A DNA stretch of 45,566 nucleotides from Woeseiaceae bacterium (GCA_030066655.1 JASJBE010000005.1:1-45566); one strand, 5' to 3'; positions 32,337 through 40,842 are shown, numbered from the stretch's first letter. The notes: generated from the sequence alone by a model not told the origin. Translations and numbers: made by a program.

Positions 32337-34052
32337 ATGCGTCGACTGCTTACGGCTTTTCTTGCCTTCTGTCTCCCGCTAACCGCTCTCGGCGACGAGA
32401 CGCCCATCATTCGCTACCAGGATCTGCGTCACCCGGTACTCGGCGATTCGGGCATGGTTGCGACGCAGAATTTCCATGCGTCACGAGTAGGCTCGGCCGT
32501 GCTTGCTGACGGGGGTAACGCGGTTGACGCGGCCGTCGCGGTCGGCTTCGCGCTGGCGGTCACGCTGCCGAGAGCGGGCAATCTTGGCGGCGGCGGCTTC
32601 ATGCTGATTCATGACGCGGACACGGGCGAGAACGCGTCCATCGACTACCGCGAGATGGCGCCGCCGGGCGCAACGCGAGACATGTTCCTCGACGAGAACG
32701 GCGACGTGGACAACCGGCTCGCCCGGTTCAGTCACCTGTCCGCCGGCACGCCCGGAACCGTTGCCGGCATGTGGGCTGCCCACCAGCGCTACGGGTCGAT
32801 GCCGTGGAAGCGCCTGCTCGAGCCCGCGATCAAGCTGGCCAGCGAAGGCGTGCCGATGACCTACGACCTGTCGGCCCTGTTGACGAATCGACGGGAGCGA
32901 CTCTGCCAGTTCGAAGCGGCGTGCGGGTATTTCTACAAGGACGACGGCAGCGCGTACAAACCGGGCGAAGTCTTCAAGCAACCCGACCTGGCCGCAACGC
33001 TGACCGACATTGCCGAGAAAGGCCCTGACGGTTTCTACGGCGGCCGGGTCGCCGGCCTGATCGCCGCCGAGATGGAGAAGCACGGTGGGCTCGTCGACGA
33101 AGAGGCGCTTGCGGCCTACCGGCCCAGCTGGCGGGTTCCGCTTGAGGGCAGCTACCGCGGCTATGACATCGTGACGATGTCGCCGCCGAGCTCGGGCGGT
33201 GTGCACGTCATCCAGATGCTGAACATCATGGAGAACTTCGACGTGTCGGCTATGGGAGCGGGCAGTGCAGACTCCGTTCACCTCGTCGCCGAGTCAGCGC
33301 GGCTCGCGTATGCCGATCGCAGCCAGCACCTGGGCGATCCGGATTTCTGGGACGTACCGGTCGACTGGCTGACCAGCAAAGCCTACGCAAAGATTCTCGC
33401 GGATCGCATCGACATGACCAGGGCGACCCCGTCGGAGTCTATCGCACCCGGCGTCGAGCCGAGGCCTGAGAGCGAGGACACGACGCATTACTCCATCATC
33501 GACAAGTTCGGCAATGCCGTCTCCAACACCTACACACTGAATTTCTCATTCGGTTCCCACATCGCCGTCGAGGGCGCGGGCTTCCTGTTGAATAATGAGA
33601 TGGACGATTTCTCGGCGAAACCCGGCACGCCGAATGCTTTCGGCCTGCTCGGCGGCGAAGCGAATGCGATCGAACCCGGCAAACGGCCCCTGAGTTCCAT
33701 GACGCCGACGATTGTCTTCGCCGACGGCGACCCGTGGTTCGCGACCGGAAGCCCGGGCGGCAGCAGGATTATCACGACGGTGCTGCAGATGATTTCGAAC
33801 ATGGTCGACCACGATATGAACCTGGCTTCTGCGACGGCGGCGCCGAGGATTCACCACCAGTGGTACCCGGACAGGCTGCAGCTCGAGGCAGGCTTCAGTC
33901 CCGATACGGCGAAGATTCTCGAGGAACGCGGTCACTTCATCGTGCCGTCCGGCGGTTCGATGGGCAGCGTTCAGGCGGTGGCGATCAAGGATGGTGTGTT
34001 CCGTGGCGCATCCGACCCGCGGCGTCCGAACGCTGAAAGCACGGCGCCCTAG
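32337..34052 (+). CDS. ggt: Gamma-glutamyltransferase
   Basis: 571 aa. Signal peptide MRRLLTAFLAFCLPLTALGD, cleaved near residue 20, so periplasmic. An upstream in-frame GTG at 32313 would put eight polar residues before the signal and is rejected; GAGG precedes the ATG at 32337. The precursor self-cleaves before Thr382 (DTTHYSIIDKFGN) to give large and small subunits. Binding residues include the Arg of DYREMAPPGATRDMF, NEMDDFS, and the PLSSMTPTIVF and GSPGGSRI loops. It transfers or hydrolyses the gamma-glutamyl group of glutathione and related peptides. It ends 3 bp before the MFS gene. Confidence 0.95.
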   Translation: MRRLLTAFLAFCLPLTALGDETPIIRYQDLRHPVLGDSGMVATQNFHASRVGSAVLADGGNAVDAAVAVGFALAVTLPRAGNLGGGGFMLIHDADTGENASIDYREMAPPGATRDMFLDENGDVDNRLARFSHLSAGTPGTVAGMWAAHQRYGSMPWKRLLEPAIKLASEGVPMTYDLSALLTNRRERLCQFEAACGYFYKDDGSAYKPGEVFKQPDLAATLTDIAEKGPDGFYGGRVAGLIAAEMEKHGGLVDEEALAAYRPSWRVPLEGSYRGYDIVTMSPPSSGGVHVIQMLNIMENFDVSAMGAGSADSVHLVAESARLAYADRSQHLGDPDFWDVPVDWLTSKAYAKILADRIDMTRATPSESIAPGVEPRPESEDTTHYSIIDKFGNAVSNTYTLNFSFGSHIAVEGAGFLLNNEMDDFSAKPGTPNAFGLLGGEANAIEPGKRPLSSMTPTIVFADGDPWFATGSPGGSRIITTVLQMISNMVDHDMNLASATAAPRIHHQWYPDRLQLEAGFSPDTAKILEERGHFIVPSGGSMGSVQAVAIKDGVFRGASDPRRPNAESTAP

Positions 34053-34055
34053 CGC

Positions 34056-35333
34056 GTGACCCGGGTTCTGACACCGGCGGCGCGCCGGTACGCGATGCTG
34101 ATCCTGGCGACCGCGTACATGTTTAATTTCCTGGATCGCCAGATCATGGCAATCCTGCTGCCCGCGCTACGTGTCGAGTTCCAGGCGTCGGATACGATCC
34201 TGGGCCTGCTCTCGGGCACGGCATTTGCACTTTTCTACGTCACACTCGGCATCCCGATCGCGCGCCTCGCGGAGCGCTTTAATCGACGCAACCTGCTCGC
34301 GTGGGCCATCGCTATCTGGAGCGGCATGACCGTGCTGTGCGGTTTTGCCAGCAACATATGGCAGCTGGCGGCGGCGCGCATCGGCGTCGGTATCGGCGAG
34401 GCCGGCGGCAGTCCGCCTGCGCATTCGATGATCTCCGACATGTATCCGCCGGAACAGCGCTCCACTGCGATGGGCTTTTACACGATCGGCATCTCGGCGG
34501 GCATCATGCTGGCTTACCTGGCCGGCGGGTGGGTCGTGCAGAACATCGGCTGGCGAGAGGCCTTCTACATCGTCGGCGCGCCCGGCCTGCTGCTGGCGCT
34601 CGTGGTTCGGTTCACGCTGATCGAACCGAAGCGCGGTGCGTCCGAGGAGCGCAGCGACAGCGGCAACCAGCTGGGCTTCATGGAGGTTCTTAAGTTCCTG
34701 CTGGCGCGGCGATCCTTCCTGCACATGGCGATAGCCGCCGGGCTGTCGTCCTTCATCGGATACGCGGTGATTACGTTCTTCCCGAGCTTCATCACGCGAA
34801 GCTACGACATGCAGATTGCGTCGCTGGGCTTGTGGCTGGGCCTGATTCTCGGTTTCGCCGGTGGTGCGGGTTTCGTCGGCGGCGGGATGATCGCCGACAA
34901 GCTCGGCCGCTCGAGACAGCGCAATGCAATGCGCTTCATTGCCGCGATCATGTTGTTTTCCTGCCTGCTGAATATCGCCGTCTTCCTCGCACCGACGGCT
35001 TTCTGGTGCCTGCTGCTGTTCATTCTGCCGGCGTTCTTCTCCAACATGTACCTGGCACCGGTGCTCGCGCAGGCGCAGAGCCTGGTCTCACTGCGCATGC
35101 GTGCGACCGCGTCGGCGCTGATGCTGTTCATCATCAACCTGATTGGTCTTGCGATGGGTCCGCCGCTGGTGGGTGGCTTGAGTGACCTGCTCGCGTCCCG
35201 GTTCGGTGAGGAGTCCCTGCGCTACAGCCTGCTGATCTTCTGCCTGGTACTACTCCCGTGGGCCGCGGCCCACTACTACCTTGCCGGCAATACGATCGAG
35301 TCGGACCTCGAGAGAGCGACCGATCACGATTAG
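34056..35333 (+). CDS. MFS transporter, spinster-like
   Basis: 425 aa, twelve predicted membrane helices. FLDRQIMAILLPALRVEFQASDTILGLLSGTAFALFYVTLGIPIARLAERFNRR is the typical first-helix pair and loop of the spinster-type MFS in proteobacteria; GEAGGSPPAHSMISDMYPPEQR is the usual helix 4-5 motif. The start is GTG at 34056, three bases after the ggt stop, so translation is linked to ggt. A later ATG at 34095 would cut into the first helix and is less likely. Substrate unknown; proximity to ggt could suggest export or import of a peptide or amino-acid-derived compound, but spinster-type members are often annotated for other small molecules. Confidence 0.9.
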   Translation: MTRVLTPAARRYAMLILATAYMFNFLDRQIMAILLPALRVEFQASDTILGLLSGTAFALFYVTLGIPIARLAERFNRRNLLAWAIAIWSGMTVLCGFASNIWQLAAARIGVGIGEAGGSPPAHSMISDMYPPEQRSTAMGFYTIGISAGIMLAYLAGGWVVQNIGWREAFYIVGAPGLLLALVVRFTLIEPKRGASEERSDSGNQLGFMEVLKFLLARRSFLHMAIAAGLSSFIGYAVITFFPSFITRSYDMQIASLGLWLGLILGFAGGAGFVGGGMIADKLGRSRQRNAMRFIAAIMLFSCLLNIAVFLAPTAFWCLLLFILPAFFSNMYLAPVLAQAQSLVSLRMRATASALMLFIINLIGLAMGPPLVGGLSDLLASRFGEESLRYSLLIFCLVLLPWAAAHYYLAGNTIESDLERATDHD

Positions 35334-35394
35334 CCATTTAAGCTGCCGCTGCACCGGCAGTCGGAGCAGCAGCTAGCCCGTCTTACCGTCGACG

Positions 35395-35733
35395 TCAGGA
35401 GATGAGCTTGTCGATGCTCGCCGCGTAATCCGCCTTTGGCCGGACTCCAACGAAGCTGTCTACGACCTCGCCCTTGTCGAACAACATGACGGTCGGTATC
35501 GAGCGAATGCCGAACTTCAACGCCGTCTGCTGGTTCGTGTCGACATCCACTTTAACGACCTTGGCGCGACCCTCGTAGTCCTCGGACAGCGTGTCGATTA
35601 CCGGGCCCAGCGCTCGGCAGGGTCCGCACCACTCCGCCCAGAAATCGACGAGGACCGGGTGCTCGGAAGCGATGACCTCCTGCTCGAAATTGGCGTCGCT
35701 TATCGCGACAGGTTTGTTTGTTGATACACTCAT
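35395..35733 (-). CDS. trxA: Thioredoxin
   Basis: 112 aa from ATG 35733 (GGAG 10 bases upstream); the open frame beyond it is not used. Standard thioredoxin fold with active site FWAEWCGPCRALGPV (WCGPC near residues 34-38), the cis-Pro in RSIPTVMLF and the Asp buried in VLVDFW. Cytoplasmic disulfide reductase. It stands alone between convergent MFS and divergent xdhC. Confidence 0.95.
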   Translation of the reverse strand: MSVSTNKPVAISDANFEQEVIASEHPVLVDFWAEWCGPCRALGPVIDTLSEDYEGRAKVVKVDVDTNQQTALKFGIRSIPTVMLFDKGEVVDSFVGVRPKADYAASIDKLIS

Positions 35734-35862
35734 GTCTGACTCCAGAACGTTCTCTCTTAGCGCCAGATGTGGGCATCGACGCGTGCTTATCAATCTTCGA
35801 CAAGCCGCGAAACCATCAATTCCTAAGGCTTTCTTTTCATACCGGTATAACCAGTTGTTTAC

Positions 35863-36906
35863 ATGAACGATCTCGCTTCATTTTTTCGCGCGCGTCGGGA
35901 AGCCGGTGCGCCGCTCGTGCTGGCAACGGTCATCGATACGCAGGGCTCGACCTATAGCAAATCCGGCAGCCGACTGCTGGTCGACGGCGAAGGGGTTTAC
36001 AGAGGACTGTTGTCGGGCGGTTGCCTCGAGGGCGACCTCGCGATACGCGCGGCGCAGGTCATAGAGACCGGCGTCAGCCAGCTGGCCGAGTATGACTTCG
36101 CTGATGACGATGACGAGCTGTGGGGCATGGGCGTGGGATGTGACGGCAGCCTGAAGATACTGCTGCAGCCGGTCACGGCCGAGACGAACTACGAACCCTA
36201 TGCAGCCATCGATGCCGTTTTAGAATCAGATGCCAGCGCCGTGCTGGTCACGGCAGTAGAGCCGGAGGGCGGTGTGCAACCCGGCGCATCGGTGCTCGTT
36301 GGCGAACAGGGAACGCGGAACTTCGGCGTACCTGAACCTCTGCTGCCTCGCTTCGTTCGAGCAGCGGAGCGAGCCTCGTCCGTGCGCCGGTCGGGACTCG
36401 CTCACTCGGAGGAAGAGGGGGCTCAGGTGCTGCTGCACTGCAGCTTCATCGAACCGCCGCCGCGTCTGTTGATCCTGGGCGCCGGCCCCGATGTCGAACC
36501 CTTGCTGAGATTCGCATCGGAACTGGGCTGGCGCTGCACGATCGTCGATCATCGGCCAGCCTATATCGAGAGCGGCGCTTTCGAAGCGGCCTGGGAGACG
36601 CACTGCCTGGCGCCGTCGTCGCTAAGGGAAAGCCTGGCGCTGGAAGTCTATGACCGAGCCGTCGTGATGAGCCATCATTTGCCCAGCGACCGGGAGTACC
36701 TGCGCCAGATCGCTGACTCGGACATCAACTACGTCGGCCTGCTCGGACCACCGGCGCGCAGGGATCGCTTGTTGAGTGATCTCGGCTCGAATGCGGAAAA
36801 GCTGGCCAAGCGCCTGCATGGCCCGGCCGGACTGAACATTCGGGCGCGTGGACCCGCGGCTATTGCGTTGTCGATTGTTGCCCAGATTCAGCAGTTGCTG
36901 CACTGA
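35863..36906 (+). CDS. XdhC/CoxI-family protein
   Basis: 347 aa. N-terminal XdhC_CoxI domain (about 10-75: APLVLATVIDTQGSTYSKSGSRLLV, GLLSGGCLEGDLA) and C-terminal Rossmann-like XdhC domain (about 195-345: PPRLLILGAGPDVEPLLRFASELGWRCTIVDHRPAYI). XdhC loads or sulfurates molybdenum cofactor for xanthine dehydrogenase-type enzymes. No xanthine dehydrogenase gene is in the window, so the client is unknown. The gene overlaps the convergent TetR gene by 47 bp at its 3' end (36860-36906). The start ATG 35863 has no strong ribosome site. Confidence 0.9.
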   Translation: MNDLASFFRARREAGAPLVLATVIDTQGSTYSKSGSRLLVDGEGVYRGLLSGGCLEGDLAIRAAQVIETGVSQLAEYDFADDDDELWGMGVGCDGSLKILLQPVTAETNYEPYAAIDAVLESDASAVLVTAVEPEGGVQPGASVLVGEQGTRNFGVPEPLLPRFVRAAERASSVRRSGLAHSEEEGAQVLLHCSFIEPPPRLLILGAGPDVEPLLRFASELGWRCTIVDHRPAYIESGAFEAAWETHCLAPSSLRESLALEVYDRAVVMSHHLPSDREYLRQIADSDINYVGLLGPPARRDRLLSDLGSNAEKLAKRLHGPAGLNIRARGPAAIALSIVAQIQQLLH

Positions 36907-37567
36907 CGGCCCGGTGGTTGCCTGAAAAGAAAACACTAATGATCATATCGGCGAGTTCGTCGAGCGCTTCGGGCTCGTCGAAATCGATTCCGGTCGTCGT
37001 CTTGATCTCGGGCGCGAGCGCCAGTAGTCCGCCCGCGCAGCCGCGGATCATCTGGAAGAGCAGGGCCGGGTTGCCGGGCGGTGCGACTCCGATTCGCTGC
37101 AGTTCCTCGAGGCTTGCCTCCACCGGTTCGAACAGCGGTCTCAGGTGGCTATCGATCAGCCAGTCGAGGCGCTCACTCGGGTGGCTTGCCTCTTGCAGGA
37201 TGATCTTGTGCAGCGCAGGCTGCTGGTGCGCGTACTTGACGTAGGTACGAACGAATACCTCGGCACGTTGCCGTGGCGCGCTGTTCTCGAACTCGGCAAG
37301 TGACTTGACCAGCGCGATATTGAATTCACGAAAAATCGCCGTGACCGCCGCCCGCCAGAGCATGTCCTTGTTCTTGAAGTGGTAGGTGATCAGTGGATGA
37401 TGGACACCGGCCCGATCCGCGATGTCACGCGTGGACGTGCCCTTGAACCCGCCTTCCGAGAATGCCTCGACGGCCGCTGACAGGAGTTTCTGTTGAGTAA
37501 CGACGCTCCGTTTTTGTTGTTTGCGTGGTTTCTTGGCGTCGCTGCCACGGCCGATGTCGGTGTTCAT
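36860..37567 (-). CDS. TetR-family regulator
   Basis: 235 aa from ATG 37567; the frame is open to 37645 but that part is not needed. N-terminal HTH (about 25-70): LLSAAVEAFSEGGFKGTSTRDIADRAGVHHPLITYHFKNKDMLWRAAV. The N-terminal 20 residues are basic (KKPRKQQKRS). The ligand domain is helical. The 3' end overlaps xdhC on the other strand by 47 bp. The target is unknown; xdhC is convergent, so an operator there is not expected. The regulator lies next to the receiver-TonB gene array without evident link. Confidence 0.9.
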   Translation of the reverse strand: MNTDIGRGSDAKKPRKQQKRSVVTQQKLLSAAVEAFSEGGFKGTSTRDIADRAGVHHPLITYHFKNKDMLWRAAVTAIFREFNIALVKSLAEFENSAPRQRAEVFVRTYVKYAHQQPALHKIILQEASHPSERLDWLIDSHLRPLFEPVEASLEELQRIGVAPPGNPALLFQMIRGCAGGLLALAPEIKTTTGIDFDEPEALDELADMIISVFFSGNHRAVSAATAESGQQSTTQ

Positions 37568-37734
37568 CGCTCGGAGAATACCGATTAAACGGCAAATTCT
37601 CCACTTTGGTCCAATTTTTTGTTGCTGTCCCAGTTGCTGTAACACTCGTTCGAGCCCGGGGACCGGAGGGGGCCGGCCAGGTCAATGACCGAGATGCCAT
37701 ATTGCCGGGCGGTCCGGGGCTTGGCTGGTGTCGG

Positions 37735-38193
37735 TTATTCCAGCGCGAACCTGAGTCGGACACCGGCGCCTTTTCGACTGCGCTGCCGTTCTTTCGGGCT
37801 TTTTTGTCTGAGTGACTGGTCTCAGGCATTCGAGTGCGAACATCAGGCGTACGCCGACGCGTTTCTCGACTGCGCTGCCGTTCTCTCGGGCTTTCTTATT
37901 CGAGTGACTGGTCTCGTTTATTCGAGGGCGAACATCAGCCGTACGCCGGCGCGCTTCTCGACCGCGGAGCCGTTCTCTCGGGCGTTCTTATTCGAGTGAC
38001 TGGTCTCGATTATTCGAGTGCGAACATCAGGCGTACGCCGGCGCGTTTCTCGACTGCGCTGCCGTTCTCTCGGGCTTTCTTATTCGAGTGACTGGTCTCG
38101 ACTATTCGAGGGCGAACATGAGGCGGACACCGGCGCGCTTCTCAACCGCGCTGCCGTTCTCCCGGACTTTCTTATTCGAGTGACTGGTCTCGA
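37735..38193 (-). repeat. Tandem array of receiver-TonB gene ends, 5 units of about 92 bp
   Basis: Downstream of the stop at 38194-38196 (minus strand), five more copies of the gene end follow. The stop-codon places are 38104, 38012, 37920, 37828 and 37737 (first base): spacing 92, 92, 92, 92, 91. Each unit is a ~32-35-bp linker plus the last 20 codons, ENGSAVEKRAGVRLMFALE and stop. Units 1-3 differ from the gene end by 17 codon changes, all synonymous (Ser TCA/AGC/TCC, Ala GCT/GCG/GCA, Lys AAG/AAA, Leu CTC/CTG, stop TAA/TAG). Unit 4 has Ala to Val and its stop turned to TGC; unit 5 has a 1-bp deletion and Met to Arg. The linker core GAGACCAGTCACTCGAATAA is invariant in the first four linkers. 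Between 37568 and 37734, beyond the array, I see nothing. Confidence 0.97.
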
Positions 38194-40842
38194 TTATTCG
38201 AGGGCGAACATGAGGCGGACACCGGCGCGCTTCTCGACAGCTGAGCCGTTCTCCCTGACCGGTTCAAACTCCCAGCGTTCTACTGCGGTTATGGCGGACG
38301 CAACGAAGGTATCGCCCGGATCTGAATCGCGAACTTCAACATCGCGCACGCTTCCGTCCAGCGACACGGTGAAGATGATGTCCACCCATCCGCTGATTCC
38401 GCGTCGCTCGGCACCGCGCGGGTACTTGGGCGCGACGTACTTGACGCGAGTCAGTGACGAAACCGGTACCGGTCGGGCTGCTGCCTCGGCCGCTGCCTGT
38501 GCTTCGGCTGCTGCTCGTTCCGCCGCCGCCGCTTCGGCTGCTGCCTCCTCGTTGGCGGCGCGTGTGGCTGCAGAGCGTGCGTCGCTTAAGACCTGGCGAG
38601 TCGCTGCAAGCTCCGAGTTATTCGGGTCAATGTCGGCGGCACGATTCAACAAGTTGTCCGCCGCGCTGAGGCGCCCGGCGTCGATTTCGTCGCGCGCATT
38701 CAATACCAGCGTTGCTGCGACTGCCTTCAATCCCTGTCGAGCGGCGGCATTGTTCGGGTCCGTTCTCAGCACGAGGTCATAGAGATAACGAGCGTTGTCG
38801 TTCGCCGGTGACAACAGTCGACCCTGGTCCAGCCGGCGACCGGCCACGGTCAGGATCTGATCGATTTCCTGGGATGAGCGCGCATCGGTGAGTTCAGCCC
38901 GCAGCGCGTCGATCGTCGACGCATCGGCGCCCAGGCTCTCGGCCGTGTCAATGGCGCTGGCCGCCTCGCCGAACTGCTGCGAGCGCAGCGCTGCCCTGGC
39001 TTCATCGACCGTCGAACGAATCTGTGCCTGTTGTAACTGTGCAATCAGGAAAGGCAGGCGCGGATGATCCGGCTGCACGAGGCTGACCTGGCGAACGCCC
39101 TGGTCGACGACAGCAAGCCGTCCTTCCAGCAGGGCCGTCTCGATCGCGACGATCGAAGTGTCCAGGGTGTTCTCGAACGCGGCCTGAATGGCGGCATCGT
39201 CGGGACTCTGCACCAGCGCCTCCGCATAGAGCTCAAGCGCGTTATCGCCTATCGGCGTGAACAGGCGATCGTCGGCCAGCGCGGTTTCTGCCGCAGCCAC
39301 CATCGCCAGCGCACCCTCGTCAGCGGTCTGCGCGACCGACTCTGCGGGCGCCGCTGTCGCATCATCCGATACGCCGCTGTCGTTCGAGACAGTAGGCTCG
39401 CTGGCCGGCTCCCGGCCCAGGTCGCTGACAGCCGGCGCCGCGGGTTCTGAAACCGTCGGCTCGGGTGTCTGATTCGTGGCGGCGGTGGGCTGTTCAACCA
39501 CGGCCGGTGTGCTCGCGTCTGTCGCGTCGTCGCCGGATGTCAGCCAGAAACCGATGCCGGCAACGGCCAGCACCGCGACAGCCACGCCACCCAGGACGAC
39601 TGGATTGGCGAAGGTCGAACCGCCATCGTCGTCGTGCAGGGTATGGGTTGAGGGTATCGGCGCTTCTTCCTTGGGCTGTGATTTGCCACGGCCCGTAACG
39701 AACCCCGACACCGTCTCTGCAAACCGGGAGTCGTCTTCGCCGAATACCTTCGACAGTCCTTCGGCGACGATGCTGTCGTCGGGCAACTTCGTCACCGTGG
39801 AATCTGACGAGGCCTCCTGCTGTTGCTTCAGAGGGGCGGGAGACGCGGGCGCAGGGGCAGCCGGAGCAGCGGGCGGGGGTGCGCTGGCAGCCACTTTCTG
39901 GAACGCGCTGTCGGGACTGTCGAGGTGATGCTTGACCGACGCCTCGACCGCAAGTCGTACGCGTCCGGGCGATACCGGCTTGAGCAGGAATCGGTACACC
40001 TTGCCCCGGTTAATCAGGTCCATCAGCATGTCGCCGTCTTCACGGCGGCCTGCAACGATCGTGACGAGTCGTTTCTGCAGCGACTGCAAGTGCTGTGTCA
40101 GTTTTTCGACGTTCGGGCCAACCAGTCCGGCGTCCACGATGCTGACACCAACCGAGTTGGACTGGATCAGTTCCTGCGCGGCCTTGATCGAACTCGCCGT
40201 GTGCACGTCCTGCATGCCGCGGCAGCACTCCTTGATCGATTCGAGAAACGCTTCGTCTTTGGTCATGACCAGAACGGCAACGGCCTTTGCGCCAACGGGC
40301 GCCGACTCACTCATCTTCTGCGGATTCAGTGTCGCGTGCTGCCCGGTCCCGTCGCTGATGATCGTCGAGCCGTGGTCGTCGGTCTCCATGACGATGTGCT
40401 CGCCGGTCCCTTCCGCAGGCTCGGCGGCCTGGTCGTTGGCCGATTCCGCGATCGCCATCAGGCGCATCTGCTGGGTCGCTTCGTCGATGAGTTTGGTGAT
40501 GTCTTTCGGGTTAATGCCGCCGCGAATGACCTGGAAGATCTCTTTGTCCCCGACGAGAGCCTCGGCCTGCTTATCGTTCTCACCGGCGATCAGGATGCCG
40601 ATCGTCTCAGGGGAACGTTTCTTCGCTTCACGCAGCGCATCGGCACCGCTCATGCCCGGCAGGTTGCTGGCTGAGACGATGACGTGAATCGGCGTCTCGC
40701 CGAGCGTATTCAGCGCCTCAACGCCGCTGGTTGCGCAATGCACGGTGTATTTGTCGTTGACAAAGCCCGCGCTCAATTTGTCGAGTGCGCTCTGCTCGCT
40801 GTGGAGCAATAGAACCTGCGTTTTGAACTGCTCGAGAGGCAC
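38194..40842 (-). CDS. Receiver-receiver-TonB fusion membrane protein
   Basis: 882 aa, GTG start at 40842 with AGGAGA 6 bases upstream. Domains: receiver-like 1 (1-130), where the phospho-acceptor Asp is Ala58 (VSASNLPG) and the N-terminal acid pair is missing; receiver-like 2 (185-305) with Asp237 (SIVDAGLVGP) and Lys288 (FLLKPV); a Pro/Ala-rich linker (316-340); one membrane helix (about 413-435, VVLGGVAVAVLAVAGIGFWL); a Thr/Glu-rich stretch; helical TPR-like repeats (about 510-770; DNALELYAEALVQSPDD and DNARYLYDLVLRTDPNN are related); an Ala/Glu coil; and a TonB C-terminal domain (about 798-882, YPRGAERRGISGWVDIIF). Thus cytoplasmic receivers are joined to a periplasmic TonB domain. It may couple a signal to outer-membrane energy transduction. 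Its last 20 codons are repeated downstream. Confidence 0.85.
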   Translation of the reverse strand: MPLEQFKTQVLLLHSEQSALDKLSAGFVNDKYTVHCATSGVEALNTLGETPIHVIVSASNLPGMSGADALREAKKRSPETIGILIAGENDKQAEALVGDKEIFQVIRGGINPKDITKLIDEATQQMRLMAIAESANDQAAEPAEGTGEHIVMETDDHGSTIISDGTGQHATLNPQKMSESAPVGAKAVAVLVMTKDEAFLESIKECCRGMQDVHTASSIKAAQELIQSNSVGVSIVDAGLVGPNVEKLTQHLQSLQKRLVTIVAGRREDGDMLMDLINRGKVYRFLLKPVSPGRVRLAVEASVKHHLDSPDSAFQKVAASAPPPAAPAAPAPASPAPLKQQQEASSDSTVTKLPDDSIVAEGLSKVFGEDDSRFAETVSGFVTGRGKSQPKEEAPIPSTHTLHDDDGGSTFANPVVLGGVAVAVLAVAGIGFWLTSGDDATDASTPAVVEQPTAATNQTPEPTVSEPAAPAVSDLGREPASEPTVSNDSGVSDDATAAPAESVAQTADEGALAMVAAAETALADDRLFTPIGDNALELYAEALVQSPDDAAIQAAFENTLDTSIVAIETALLEGRLAVVDQGVRQVSLVQPDHPRLPFLIAQLQQAQIRSTVDEARAALRSQQFGEAASAIDTAESLGADASTIDALRAELTDARSSQEIDQILTVAGRRLDQGRLLSPANDNARYLYDLVLRTDPNNAAARQGLKAVAATLVLNARDEIDAGRLSAADNLLNRAADIDPNNSELAATRQVLSDARSAATRAANEEAAAEAAAAERAAAEAQAAAEAAARPVPVSSLTRVKYVAPKYPRGAERRGISGWVDIIFTVSLDGSVRDVEVRDSDPGDTFVASAITAVERWEFEPVRENGSAVEKRAGVRLMFALE

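Noticed and set aside
35334-35394. Terminator between the MFS gene and trxA
   Set aside because: The CTGCCG/CGGCAG stem is only six pairs and lacks a T-run on either strand.
37525-38782. Several plus-strand frames with a repeated peptide MRTSGVRRRVSRLRCRS
   Set aside because: They are antisense readings of the gene-end array, so the repeats reflect the DNA repeats and not a repeat protein.
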